DNA from: Thermogemmatispora tikiterensis
GTDB taxonomy: Bacteria > Chloroflexota > Ktedonobacteria > Ktedonobacterales > Ktedonobacteraceae
Assembly: GCF_003268475.1 (NCBI RefSeq)
Contig: NZ_MCIF01000002.1
Span: 3,318,478 to 3,382,477 of the forward strand
Length of the DNA: 64,000 nt
Direction of reading: 5' to 3'
The position numbers and the translations under genes are program-made. Below, in pieces: positions 44,317 to 53,464 of this stretch. The notes under the pieces were generated by a model. That model did not search any database, was not told the origin of the DNA, and saw only the letters and a program-made list of their open reading frames with translations. The first letter of the stretch is position 1; each line of letters starts with the position of its first letter.

Positions 44317-44357
44317 AGGTCCGGCTGGCACGACCAAACGATATTCGTAGAGCATTT

Positions 44358-45659
44358 GTGGTGAAGTTTATGCATGAGTCGGAACAGACTGCTCTTCTCG
44401 TCCGCTGGCTAGAGCGAGGACGTGCCTGGTTGGATGAGTTACAGACGCCCACCGGCCTGCACGCAAGCAGCGCGGCTGATCACTATCACGCCCTATTTGG
44501 GCGTGATACCCTCTGGTCGGTGTTGCTGGTGCTAGAGGCCGCGCGGCTGCGTCCGACTGATCGGGTGCTGGCCTCTTGGGTTGGAGAGTTCTCCGCTCGT
44601 GGTCTGCGGGCACTGGCAGCCACACAGGGCACGAGCGAGCGTGACGAGAATGAGGAGCAGCCGGGCAAGATCATCCATGAGTACTGGCCAGAACCGCGCC
44701 GCTGGCCCGAGGGCGAATGGCCATTGTGGGAGGGCCGCTACTATGGCTCAGTGGATGCCACCTACCTCTTTCTGATCGCCGCCGCGACGGTCTGGCAGCA
44801 GGTCGAGGGCGGGCGGCAACTGGTCGAGCAGCTCTGGCCCCATGTCCTGGCAGCACTCGATTGGGCCTTGAAGTACGGCGATGTCGATAATGATGGGCTG
44901 ATTGAGGTAATGCCGCGCCAGCCTCGCGGCCTGGGACTGCGCAACCAGGTCTGGAAGGACAGTAATGACGCTTTGCTGCTCGAAGATGGCGCTCCCCCCA
45001 AGCCACCAGTGGCCTGGATCGAGCTGCAGGGCTACGCCCTGGCCGCTTTCCGCGAGATGCGCCCCCTGCTCCAGGCCGCAGGAGCTGAGGCCGCTCTCCT
45101 GCGCGAGTTAGAGGAGCGCATAGAGCGCCTGCGCAAGGGCCTACCGCGCTTCTGGCTGCCCAGGGAACACTGTCCTGCTATGGCTCTCTCTCCAGAGAAG
45201 CAAGCCATTCCCCTGGTGGCCTCCAATATGGGGCATCTGCTCTGGTGCGCGGCTCTGGAGGAACCCTACGCCTCCCAGACGGCAGAGCGCCTGCTCCAGC
45301 CCGACCTGCTCACCCCCTGGGGCATCCGCACGCTCTCACGCACCTCGTACGCTTTCGACCCGTATTCCTACCACCGCGGCACTGTCTGGCCATTCGATAA
45401 TGCCATCATCGCTTCCGCTCTCTGGCGCATGGGCCGCCGTCGCCAGGCCCTCATGATCAGCCGGCGCCTGCTGGAGGCTCTGGCCCTCTTCGATTCGCCG
45501 GTGGAACTCTACTGTGTTCTGCCTCCGGAATGGATTCTGACCCCCACTACGGGCGGAGCCGAGGTGCTGGCGGTCTATACGCGCGCCTGCAAGGTCCAGG
45601 CCTGGACCGCCGCCGCTCTGATGCTGGCCGCGTCTCAATTGCTGGCTGAGGCCGGCTGA
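44358..45659 (+). CDS. Amylo-alpha-1,6-glucosidase-like glycoside hydrolase
   Basis: A 433-residue (alpha/alpha)6-barrel glycosidase like the catalytic part of glycogen-debranching enzymes (GDE_C) and GH63 relatives. Seen: HALFGRDTLWSVLLVLEAAR (FGRD motif), YYGSVDATYLFLIAA, DVDNDGLIEVMPRQPRGLGLRNQVWKDSNDALL (NQxWKDS motif), ASNMGHLLWCAAL, GIRTLSRTSYAFDPYSYHRGTVWPFDNAI (YHRGTVWPWDN-type signature; likely catalytic Glu/Asp nearby). The start is GTG at 44358 or ATG at 44370; neither has a strong site. No signal peptide, so intracellular action on imported sugar is inferred. Last gene of the locus. Confidence 0.85.
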   Translation: MVKFMHESEQTALLVRWLERGRAWLDELQTPTGLHASSAADHYHALFGRDTLWSVLLVLEAARLRPTDRVLASWVGEFSARGLRALAATQGTSERDENEEQPGKIIHEYWPEPRRWPEGEWPLWEGRYYGSVDATYLFLIAAATVWQQVEGGRQLVEQLWPHVLAALDWALKYGDVDNDGLIEVMPRQPRGLGLRNQVWKDSNDALLLEDGAPPKPPVAWIELQGYALAAFREMRPLLQAAGAEAALLRELEERIERLRKGLPRFWLPREHCPAMALSPEKQAIPLVASNMGHLLWCAALEEPYASQTAERLLQPDLLTPWGIRTLSRTSYAFDPYSYHRGTVWPFDNAIIASALWRMGRRRQALMISRRLLEALALFDSPVELYCVLPPEWILTPTTGGAEVLAVYTRACKVQAWTAAALMLAASQLLAEAG

Positions 45660-45812
45660 TGAGCAGATGGCTGCCTGGCAGCCCCGTCAGCCTGCAGGCA
45701 GAGACACGGGCGAAGGCGAGAGAGGCCAGAGAGGCACAGGGTCGCTGGCGACAGCGCGGGATAGACCGGCCAGGGCCGTGACCCACCTCCGCTTTCTCCC
45801 GTAGTTAGCTCC

Positions 45813-47504
45813 CTATCCAGTTTGGGCCAGTCCAGTAGCCAGAGGTGCCAGGCCCCCCTGAGCCAGCACATGCAGGGTAAAGCGAGCTGCATTGCTGGCA
45901 GCCTTGCGCTGCCGCCGCTCCTTGTTCACATGCTTGAAGCCATCGGCCCAGTCGGCAATGGCCTTGACGAGAATCCAGTCGACTTTGTGGTGCTGGGCCG
46001 CCGCGCACAGTCCAGCCCCTTCCATCTCGCCGCCGATGGCTTCCGGCTCCAGGGCCTGCAGCTGATCACGATACTCCTTGTCGTTAATCAGCTTCTCGCC
46101 AGAGAGCAGCAGGCCAAACTGGACCCGCTGCCCCGACCAGCTCTTGACACCACTCTTGAAGCGATCCAGCAGCAACGGCGAGGCGGTCACCCGGTCGCCA
46201 CGCAGGCGCACGCTGCGCTGGCCCTCGCGGGCAACTACAGCCTGTAGTTCATAGGCCAGGATCTGGCGCGCCACCAGAATGTCGCCAATGTGCTGCTCAT
46301 CAGGCTTGAGGCCAAAGGCGATGCCTACCATGATGACGGCCCGCGGCTGCAGATGACGGATGCCCTCGCTGACTGTAAGAAGGGAGCCAGCAACGCCACC
46401 TTGCCCCATTTCAGACTGCACCATGACCAGGCTGGTACCACTGACCTCACCCAGAAGATAGTAGGTCTTCTGGTCAATATAATATCGCTCTACCTGTGAG
46501 AAGAGCGCTAACACCGCCTGAGCTTCTATTTCGGTGACCGTCACCAGCAGTACATCGGCGTGCAGCCCGGGCTGCAAGGCACGTGCACCGCCAGTGAGCA
46601 GAGCCGCCGGCGGGGAGACCACACGCTGCTCGATAGCCTGCTGTGCCGCTTCGGCAGGAAAAGCGGCGCTCTGTGTTTCCTGCTCGGTCACAGTGACCGT
46701 CAACGCCTGTTGGGAGCGAAGCAGAGCTTCCAATTCAGCAAAGAAGTGTGTAGGCTGCCCGTAAGTTCCCCAGATCAGAAATGGGGCGCTTTCTCGATGT
46801 CGCGCTTCGATGATTCTGAGCAGCCGATCATCTTCAGCCGGGGGCTGGGGTGAAACATAATAAATGCTGCTGCGACTGGTCGTGCTCAGAAGCCGAAGAA
46901 TCGCTTCTTCCTGCGTAGGAGATCCGATGATGATGAGGTCCTCGTTAAGCTCGTGCTCCAGGATCTCACGCAGCGGAGAGGGAAATTCTAGCAAGTCAGG
47001 AAAGTCGGGAGCGAGAAGACCGGCCTCCAGGCTGCCAAAGAGCTTGAGGAGCAGGATCTCACGCCTACGCGCATGATCTCTCAGCTTTTCTTGAAGATAG
47101 ATTTCGCTCTCACGACCAAGGACGAGCTGACAGAGCTGCTCTAACCCTACGTTTTCGCTCACAAAGGCGCGTTCCAGCGAGGCATCGATGCCGCCTGTCA
47201 AGATCGTCGTAAAGTAGCCTTGCTTGCAGAGGCGAGCCAGAGCGCGATAGCCGATCAGGTTCTGAGATGCTTCCTGCAGAGCCAGGCCATACGCCAGCAC
47301 TCCGAGGCGATCATGCAGGCCAAGCTGCTGGAGATAAGCCCGCAAGTCGCTCCAGCTCTCGCTGTGACAGATCGCTTTGCGTACCTCGGCGTTCAGGCTG
47401 GCGGCGAGGGTGATTACAACGCGATAGGGCTGATCTCCCTGCCGTTTGCGCAGGTCGAGCAGCCGGGCCAGGTGCTTCAGAGCTTGTGGCACATCTGTTT
47501 CCAT
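45813..47504 (-). CDS. SIR2-like domain fused to nucleoside phosphorylase
   Basis: A 563-residue two-domain protein. Residues 1 to about 290 resemble, part by part, the SIR2-like protein at 53465-54529: LARLLDLRKR, GYFTTILTGGIDASLERAF, LLKLFGSL, LNEDLIIIGSP and YYVSPQ. The SIR2 TTNxD motif reads LTGGID, so the catalytic Asn is gone. Residues about 305-550 are a PNP/UDP phosphorylase-type domain: DVLLVTVTEIEAQAVL, QSEMGQGGVAGS, VIMVGIAFGLKP, IGGEMEGAGLCAAA (ribose-contact Glu) and ILVKAIADWADG. Such domains cleave nucleosides or nucleotides and serve as effectors in NLR-like conflict systems. AGAGAGGAGAAAG precedes the ATG. Last gene of the conflict operon. Confidence 0.85.
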   Translation of the reverse strand: METDVPQALKHLARLLDLRKRQGDQPYRVVITLAASLNAEVRKAICHSESWSDLRAYLQQLGLHDRLGVLAYGLALQEASQNLIGYRALARLCKQGYFTTILTGGIDASLERAFVSENVGLEQLCQLVLGRESEIYLQEKLRDHARRREILLLKLFGSLEAGLLAPDFPDLLEFPSPLREILEHELNEDLIIIGSPTQEEAILRLLSTTSRSSIYYVSPQPPAEDDRLLRIIEARHRESAPFLIWGTYGQPTHFFAELEALLRSQQALTVTVTEQETQSAAFPAEAAQQAIEQRVVSPPAALLTGGARALQPGLHADVLLVTVTEIEAQAVLALFSQVERYYIDQKTYYLLGEVSGTSLVMVQSEMGQGGVAGSLLTVSEGIRHLQPRAVIMVGIAFGLKPDEQHIGDILVARQILAYELQAVVAREGQRSVRLRGDRVTASPLLLDRFKSGVKSWSGQRVQFGLLLSGEKLINDKEYRDQLQALEPEAIGGEMEGAGLCAAAQHHKVDWILVKAIADWADGFKHVNKERRQRKAASNAARFTLHVLAQGGLAPLATGLAQTG

Positions 47505-47634
47505 CGCTTTCTCCTCTCTAGCGGCTCAACTGCCGAGCAGCCGCGTCTCACGCCGGCGTAAACAGATGGCCAGAGCAGAGCAGAGACGAGCGTGGAGCAA
47601 GGTGGCCTGCCCTCTCTGCGCTTCCTCTCTCAGG

Positions 47635-49194
47635 CTAGAATGTAAACAGCGTCCCATACTTGAGCACACGTAAAGCCTCCAGGCGCAGCACGTCAGGGAA
47701 GAGGGTTTGATAAATGGCACAATTTGGCGATCGGACATCGAGTCGTCCAGTCAGACGATAGGTCAGCAAAGGACAACCACCCGCACACCAATAACGCCAG
47801 CGGCAGGTCTGACAGCCCTCCTTCTCCTCAACAGGCAGGGCACGCAGCTCGCCAGAGCCAGAGGAGCGACGCACCGCCTCCAGCGGGTCCTCAGCTGCAA
47901 TGGTCGTAATCGTCTGCCCGAGCGCAGCATGACAGCCTGCCACCCCTCCGCGCTGATCGATCACCAGATAGTTGCGCCCCATGCCACAGGCGTAGCGAGA
48001 GGCCAGACCGGGATGGGTCCGATCGAGCAGCGAGCTGAACAAGCGACGACGCGGCAGACGCCTCTCGATCACCGCAAAGGCAGCTCGCATGCCCGCAATC
48101 ATCTCCTCTTCCTCAAATCGAAGATCATCAATATTAGCAGAACAATCGTGTTCGCGGTAGTAGCTCAAAGCAAAAGGAAGATCGCGCTCGAGCAAATAGT
48201 CCAGCAGGGCAGGCAGGCCAGCAAGGTTGCGCCGTGAGACGGTCACATTCACAGACGGAGGCCAACCTGCGGCCAGCAAGCGATTGAGAGCGCGCTCAAC
48301 GTAGGCGAACGAGCCTTGACCATGCCCAAAGGGGCGCTGCAGATCATGCTGCCGACCGAGGCCATCGAGCGACAGCATGACCCTGATATGGTGGTCCTTC
48401 AGGGCGGCCACCGCTCGCTCGCTGAGGGCCACTCCATTGGTGAGCAAGGAGGCGCTTACCTTGATCTGGGCCTCTGCCCCCAGAGCAAGAGCATAGTCGT
48501 GCAGAGCCAGCACCTGGCGGAGGCGCAATGTTGGCTCGCCACCGGCGTACTTCAGATGCACTGCTCGATAGCTGTGGCGCCGTGCGGACCGAAAGATGGC
48601 CTCGACGGCCCGTCTGGCGGTCTCCTCAGCCAGATGCTCGGAACTTTTGTGGACATAGCAATACTGGCAAGCCAGATTGCAAGCATTCGTGATGTGCAGC
48701 CAGGCGGAGAGGATCATGCCCTCCTCTTTCGGCCAGGAAGAGCCGTGCTGAGTCGGATCAGCCTGCACAGGTAGCAGAAAGCCCAGCCCGACCAATAAGC
48801 GCAGCAGCGAGAGCAGGCTTTCAGGGGGCACCCGAGAAAAGGCCAGGGCGGCTTCAGCGGGCGAGGCGGGCTGCTCAAAGGAGTGGAGCAGAGCCAGCGC
48901 CTCGCCATCCAGCACAGCCAGGTGCCCTGTTATCAGCTGCTCGGGATTGCAGATCAGCCAGCGCCCAGCAGTGCACTCGCTCTGATAGAGGGAAGCTGGT
49001 AGGCACAACTGCCCTTGCCCTACCTTAGAGCTGAGGCACTCCTCAGGCTGGTCCCGGCAGGAGAGCAGCGCCTCTAACTCTCTCCACCCCTGTGGGTCGC
49101 CAAGGCCACATTCACCGGTTTCGCTGCAATCGTCAGAGGTCCACGCCTCCGGAGAGTCTTTCCACACCGGATCAAGATCAACCCAGACATTCAT
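47635..49194 (-). CDS. Radical SAM/SPASM peptide maturase
   Basis: A 519-residue radical SAM enzyme. Seen: an N-terminal acidic extension (1 to about 65) with Cys 23, 29, 46, 53 and 64; a PqqD/RRE-like winged-helix region (about 65-145, GHLAVLDGEALALLHSFEQP); cluster motif NACNLACQYCYVH (about 173-180); AGGEPTL; and a SPASM tail with YACGMGRNYLVIDQRGGVAGC, then CQTCRWRYWCAGGC and a final Cys in SPNCAIY, enough for two auxiliary 4Fe-4S clusters. SPASM enzymes typically modify ribosomal peptides. No clear precursor gene is adjacent, though a 24-codon frame lies just upstream. AGGAGG precedes the ATG by 12 bases. Its place between STAND and phosphorylase genes is unusual. Confidence 0.92.
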   Translation of the reverse strand: MNVWVDLDPVWKDSPEAWTSDDCSETGECGLGDPQGWRELEALLSCRDQPEECLSSKVGQGQLCLPASLYQSECTAGRWLICNPEQLITGHLAVLDGEALALLHSFEQPASPAEAALAFSRVPPESLLSLLRLLVGLGFLLPVQADPTQHGSSWPKEEGMILSAWLHITNACNLACQYCYVHKSSEHLAEETARRAVEAIFRSARRHSYRAVHLKYAGGEPTLRLRQVLALHDYALALGAEAQIKVSASLLTNGVALSERAVAALKDHHIRVMLSLDGLGRQHDLQRPFGHGQGSFAYVERALNRLLAAGWPPSVNVTVSRRNLAGLPALLDYLLERDLPFALSYYREHDCSANIDDLRFEEEEMIAGMRAAFAVIERRLPRRRLFSSLLDRTHPGLASRYACGMGRNYLVIDQRGGVAGCHAALGQTITTIAAEDPLEAVRRSSGSGELRALPVEEKEGCQTCRWRYWCAGGCPLLTYRLTGRLDVRSPNCAIYQTLFPDVLRLEALRVLKYGTLFTF

Positions 49195-49203
49195 TCGTGC
49201 GTG

Positions 49204-49278
49204 TCACCTCCTGAAGAACTGAGTGATAACAACTATCACCAGCAGGATCGCACTACCAGATTTGCAGCGACAACTCAT
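49204..49278 (-). CDS. Possible 24-residue peptide upstream of the radical SAM gene
   Basis: A minus-strand ATG at 49278 opens MSCRCKSGSAILLVIVVITQ, then four more residues (FFRR) and a TGA inside the ribosome-binding site of the maturase gene. It has two Cys near the N-terminus and a hydrophobic core. No Shine-Dalgarno is visible. It could be a peptide substrate, a coupling leader peptide or chance. Low confidence. Confidence 0.2.
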   Translation of the reverse strand: MSCRCKSGSAILLVIVVITQFFRR

Positions 49279-49282
49279 GATG

Positions 49283-49331
49283 TCTGTGGGCCAGTAGAGA
49301 TCAGGACGGCAGAGGATCTTTGGCCCACAGA
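49283..49331 (-). repeat. 11-bp inverted repeat inside the conflict operon
   Basis: TCTGTGGGCCA (49283-49293) and TGGCCCACAGA (49321-49331) with a 27-base spacer, just after the STAND-TPR stop codon and 90 bases before the maturase ATG. No U-run follows on the transcribed strand. It probably forms an intercistronic hairpin affecting read-through or stability. Confidence 0.75.
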
Positions 49332-49340
49332 GCGCACCGG

Positions 49341-52082
49341 CTAGCCCGGGACACGCAACAGTCGAGCAACCTCCTCACAGGCCTGGTCTAATTCGGGATA
49401 GCGTTCTGCCAGACCCCGCTGTCGCCAGCCCTCGCGCACGCACTGGGCCACCTCGGGGACGCTTGCCAGCGGCAGAGCCAGCAGGTGCTCCAGCAAGCGG
49501 CGCTGCGCTTTTTGGTACTCCAAGAAATTATGGCGCGTCATCCAGGCACAGCTCTCGACATAGTGCGCGATCGCCTCCTCCCAACGGCCCTCCGTATAGG
49601 CCAGGTTCCCCAGGACCTCCTCGCCACGCCCCAGCAGCAAGCGGTAGCCCTCTTCCTCGGCGATGGTGCGCGCCTCCTGCCAGGCGGCCTGCGCCTCCTG
49701 GTGCCGACCCAGGTGGGAAAGCGCCTCCATCAGGTCGACCAGGCTGGTCGCCAGCTGGGCGCGATCCTGCACGTGGCGCGCATGCTCACAGGCGCATTGC
49801 AAGTGGGTCACCGCCTCCTCCCACCGCTCCTGCGCTGCGGCCACCCGCCCCTGATAGTACTGGCTGTTGATGAAGACCTCCTCATCAAAGCCGGTCACCA
49901 GCGCCTCAGCCTGGCGAAACAAGGCCGTGGCCTCCTCGAACTGTCCCTTCAGCAGAGCCACCTGCCCCAGGCGGTTATAGGTGGCTGCCAGGCCACTGCG
50001 ATAGCCCACATGGGCATAGCATTCGAAGGCCCGGCGGAAATGCTGCTCCGCCTGCACCAATTCCTCATGCTCCAGGTAAATCAGGGCCAGCGTGCTATGC
50101 GAGAGGCCGACCGCGCGCTCATCGAGCTGGCCCTGCTTCCAGAGTTCCTCCCGCACGCGCAGGCCCAGCAGACAGAGGCGCAGCGCCTCCTCGACCCGCC
50201 CCTGCAACCGATAGACATGCCCGATGCTATTGAGCAGATTGGCATACCAGGCCAGGCTGCCCCGCTGCTGATGATAGGCCAGCGAGGCATAGTAATAGTG
50301 GAGCGCCTCCTCCCACTGGCCCAGCCGGCGATAGAGATAACCGAGCTGGCCCTGTAACATACTGGCCCGTTCCTCATCCCCACGGCGCTGGGCCAGCTGG
50401 AGACACTGCTCATAGGCCTCGATCGCCTCCCGAAAGCGGTACAGCTGCAGCGCGCAGCGGGCCTGCTCATAGAGCAGTTCCCCTTGCTGGGCCTCCTGCC
50501 AGGCCGGATCGGCCTCCTCCTGCAAAGCCTGGAGCAGCAAGCGCGCCTGAGCGGGCTGTTCCTCAATGCGGAGCAAGCGCGCCTCCCACACCCGCAGTCG
50601 CCAGCGTTGCGGCGGCGTCAGCAGGGAGTCGAACTCGCGTACGGTCTCCAGCAGCGTGCGCGCGAAGCCGCTGCGCCAGCTGAGAAAGGCAGGCGAGAAG
50701 AGACGTTCAAACCACTGCAAGCCCTCCTCCAGGTCCAGCGTCAGCCGATGATAGAGCAGCTCCACCCGACTGGCCTGCCATTCTGCTTCCGCGAGCGACT
50801 GCTCTGCCTGCTGCTCATAGTAGCTAATCACAGCCCGGCTGAGCTCGCGGCGAAAGCGCCGATCGGGGTCCTGACGCTCCCAGCAATAGTGCACCACCAG
50901 CCGGCGCATCTCATCATGCAGTGCCAGCTCATCCCCCTCGCCGGCGGCGCGCACGAACGAGAGCTGCCGCAGGGTTGCCAGCCACTCCTCAACAGTAACC
51001 TGCTCGCCGGCCTCCGTGAGCCTGACCTGGGTCAGCAACCAGGAGAGAAGTGGAACCGACAACCGATGGTAGACATGAGCCAGCACCAGAATCAGCCAGT
51101 TGAGCGGGCGCTCCAAATCGTTAATGCGGACCACAAGCTGCTCCTCAAAGCGCCCTTGCGGGAAGGCCACCAATTCATCCAGCGTGAGCAGGCGCCTTGC
51201 CAGCAGATCACAGGCCAGTCCGACCAAAATAGGACGACCCGCCGTCAGCTCATAGAGACGCTCCATAGAATGAGCCTGGCGCTCTGCCGCCAGAATAGAC
51301 GCTTCTGAGTCGGCAGCGGCCCCGTTGGCCTCACCTGCGCCTGCCGAATCGGGCAGCTCAGCCAGCTCACGCGCCAGATAGAGGCGCACCTCAGCAGGCG
51401 AAAAAGGAGGTAGCGCCAGATCCAGCACCTCTTTCTCACGTCCATGCCATGTTGGATGCTGCCAATCCAGCGGATTGCGCCCCGCCAGGAGCACTTTGAC
51501 TTGAGGCAGGCCATAGCGCTCGGGGAAGAGCTGTCCCAGGCCCAAGACCGCTACCTGGGGACTGCGCTCGACCAGCTCAAAGGTATCAAAGACGAGCAAG
51601 AGCTGCGGCTCCTTCTCAGGCAAGTGTGGCAGCAATTCCTGCGTATCGCGCGCCAAAGCCTCCGAGAGGCTATCACGAATGCGGATATCGGCCACATCTT
51701 TCTCCGGGTAGAGGCTACTGAGATAGCCCTGGGAGGCAAAGCTTTCCAGAGTCTCAGCGAAAGCTCGCGCCTGCCAGCGCGGATAGGCTGCCTGGAGCCG
51801 CTCAACAACTCGCCGTGCGATCACCAGGCGATCACGATCGGCGACACGGAAGAAATCCACCTGGACAACGGCCAGATGGGGAAAGCGCTGTCGCGCCAGC
51901 GAAACACAGGCACGCAGAAACCAGGTCTTCCCAATGCCGCCCCGACGAGCAGGGTCCGGCTCGGAATCATGAACAGAGAGAATCCAGGGAGCGTCGGACT
52001 GGACGTTCGCCAGCCAGTCCAGAAAAAGAGAAAGCTCACGATCTCGTCCGAGAAACGTTGCGGGTACCCCTAGGCGTTCCAT
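49341..52082 (-). CDS. STAND-type NTPase with TPR array
   Basis: A 913-residue NLR-like protein. Seen: FLGRDRELSLFLDWL (family entry), P-loop RRGGIGKTWFLRA (about 48-58), Walker B QLLLVFDTFELVE, sensor VLLAGRNPLDW, GRPILVGLACDLL (GxP-like), and a winged-helix region (about 320-400). From about 500 to 890 follow roughly ten TPR-like helical pairs (for example LGYLYRRLGQWEEALHYYYA and LGQVALLKGQFEEATALFRQ). In STAND proteins TPRs sense a trigger and the NTPase oligomerises to activate an effector. No fused effector is visible, so separate effectors in the operon are inferred. GAGGGAAG precedes the ATG; 17 bases separate it from the upstream ATPase gene. Confidence 0.9.
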   Translation of the reverse strand: MERLGVPATFLGRDRELSLFLDWLANVQSDAPWILSVHDSEPDPARRGGIGKTWFLRACVSLARQRFPHLAVVQVDFFRVADRDRLVIARRVVERLQAAYPRWQARAFAETLESFASQGYLSSLYPEKDVADIRIRDSLSEALARDTQELLPHLPEKEPQLLLVFDTFELVERSPQVAVLGLGQLFPERYGLPQVKVLLAGRNPLDWQHPTWHGREKEVLDLALPPFSPAEVRLYLARELAELPDSAGAGEANGAAADSEASILAAERQAHSMERLYELTAGRPILVGLACDLLARRLLTLDELVAFPQGRFEEQLVVRINDLERPLNWLILVLAHVYHRLSVPLLSWLLTQVRLTEAGEQVTVEEWLATLRQLSFVRAAGEGDELALHDEMRRLVVHYCWERQDPDRRFRRELSRAVISYYEQQAEQSLAEAEWQASRVELLYHRLTLDLEEGLQWFERLFSPAFLSWRSGFARTLLETVREFDSLLTPPQRWRLRVWEARLLRIEEQPAQARLLLQALQEEADPAWQEAQQGELLYEQARCALQLYRFREAIEAYEQCLQLAQRRGDEERASMLQGQLGYLYRRLGQWEEALHYYYASLAYHQQRGSLAWYANLLNSIGHVYRLQGRVEEALRLCLLGLRVREELWKQGQLDERAVGLSHSTLALIYLEHEELVQAEQHFRRAFECYAHVGYRSGLAATYNRLGQVALLKGQFEEATALFRQAEALVTGFDEEVFINSQYYQGRVAAAQERWEEAVTHLQCACEHARHVQDRAQLATSLVDLMEALSHLGRHQEAQAAWQEARTIAEEEGYRLLLGRGEEVLGNLAYTEGRWEEAIAHYVESCAWMTRHNFLEYQKAQRRLLEHLLALPLASVPEVAQCVREGWRQRGLAERYPELDQACEEVARLLRVPG

Positions 52083-52099
52083 AGTACGCTTCCCTCACC

Positions 52100-53425
52100 C
52101 TAGTGTTCGAGGGCTTGCAGCCCTGTAAGCATGTCCTGGGCATGTTGCCCCAGGGCCTCTAGCAGCTCTTGGTCTTGACGAACTTCTTCCACAAATTGCA
52201 CGCGAGCCTCAGCGGTCTCCCAAGACAGAGTCGCCAGTAGCTCCCGGATTCCCTCAGCCAGCGCCGCAGATTCCAGGCTGAAAGCACTATGATAGAGCCA
52301 TTCGCGCAAATAACGGATACGGTCGGAGCCATTGACGCGCCCAGCCAGGCGCTGGTTAAAGGTAGCCAGCCAGCGGTGGAGCAAGGCAAACTGCTCAGGC
52401 TGCTCAATCTGCAAGGCCAGCAAGAAGAGCCAGCGCACCGGCCCCTCAACCGCGTAGCCGGCACGGTCCAGGTGCCAGCGCACGACCTCTGTCCTGTCGT
52501 TCAGCTCACGAGGCAAAAAGAAATAGGCCAAAGGGCTTTCACGCGCCCACTCAGGAGCAAACTGCTCAATCAGTTCTTGCAACATGAGAAGATTGAAACG
52601 GCGAGGCACCGAGAGTAGACGTAAGAGCCTCTCATAGGCGGAACGCTCCTCCGCCGGCAGCTTGTGCAGAACTCCCTGACGAACGACTCGCTCAATCAAG
52701 AGCTGGAGCAACTGGAGGCGATCAGCGGGCTGACGAGGATCAAGACCGCCACGGATGGCCTCGGTGAGAACCTCCATCGCCAGAGGATAGCCCCGCGTCC
52801 AGGAGAAAATCAGCTCCCGCACCTCGGCATCCAGTGGCAGCCCCACCTTCTGCAGATAAACATCACAGCTCGGACGATCAAGGGGACCGAGCTCCAGCAC
52901 CGTTACCTTCCGTGCGACGGAACGCTCCCGCTCGAAGGAAACCAGACGCGGAGACGCCAGGACCACAAAGAGCGTATACTCCTTCAACAGCTCACGCAGC
53001 AGAGTTTCCAGCCAGCGCACCTGGCGCTCATTACCGGCATCCACCGCATCAACTAGCAAGACCGCCCGCCCTCGCTGGGCAAGGAGACGCAATGCCTCCA
53101 CCGCCCGCTGCAGCCCAGGACCAAGCATCTCCGAGCTGTCCATTTCTGCCCTGCTCAGGTTAACCCGATAGCGCTGCACCTGCTCGACGATTTGGCGCTC
53201 CAGCAGACTCTCCCCCCGCCCGGCTTCAGCCCAAATAAACGGCACATCCGTCGCTTGACAGCGTTGTTGAACCTGACGGAGCAGCGCCGTCTTACCGATG
53301 CCACGCACTCCGCACAGCTCCACAACAGGCGTCCGCAAGAGCCGCTGCCGGTCCTGCAATGTCTGCAGCGCCTCATCAATGAGATGTAACTCGAATTCTC
53401 GGTTCACAAACAGTTCGCCTTCCAT
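52100..53425 (-). CDS. STAND-type ATPase without repeat domain
   Basis: A 441-residue P-loop NTPase. Seen: FVNREFELHLIDEAL at the start, P-loop ELCGVRGIGKTALLRQV, Walker B AVLLVDAVDAG (second acid replaced by Ala at the usual DD position), sensor FVVLASPRLV, VLELGPLDRPSCDVYLQKVGL and TRGYPLAMEVL (the GxP motif of STAND proteins), then a helical winged-helix-like tail to the end. No TPR or WD repeats follow, unlike the next gene product. GGGAG lies 8 bases upstream of the ATG. It sits 39 bases after the SIR2-like gene. Probably works together with the STAND-TPR protein. Confidence 0.88.
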   Translation of the reverse strand: MEGELFVNREFELHLIDEALQTLQDRQRLLRTPVVELCGVRGIGKTALLRQVQQRCQATDVPFIWAEAGRGESLLERQIVEQVQRYRVNLSRAEMDSSEMLGPGLQRAVEALRLLAQRGRAVLLVDAVDAGNERQVRWLETLLRELLKEYTLFVVLASPRLVSFERERSVARKVTVLELGPLDRPSCDVYLQKVGLPLDAEVRELIFSWTRGYPLAMEVLTEAIRGGLDPRQPADRLQLLQLLIERVVRQGVLHKLPAEERSAYERLLRLLSVPRRFNLLMLQELIEQFAPEWARESPLAYFFLPRELNDRTEVVRWHLDRAGYAVEGPVRWLFLLALQIEQPEQFALLHRWLATFNQRLAGRVNGSDRIRYLREWLYHSAFSLESAALAEGIRELLATLSWETAEARVQFVEEVRQDQELLEALGQHAQDMLTGLQALEH

Positions 53426-53464
53426 GCCAGATCTCCCGAATCACTATGCGCTACAGTGAAAAGA

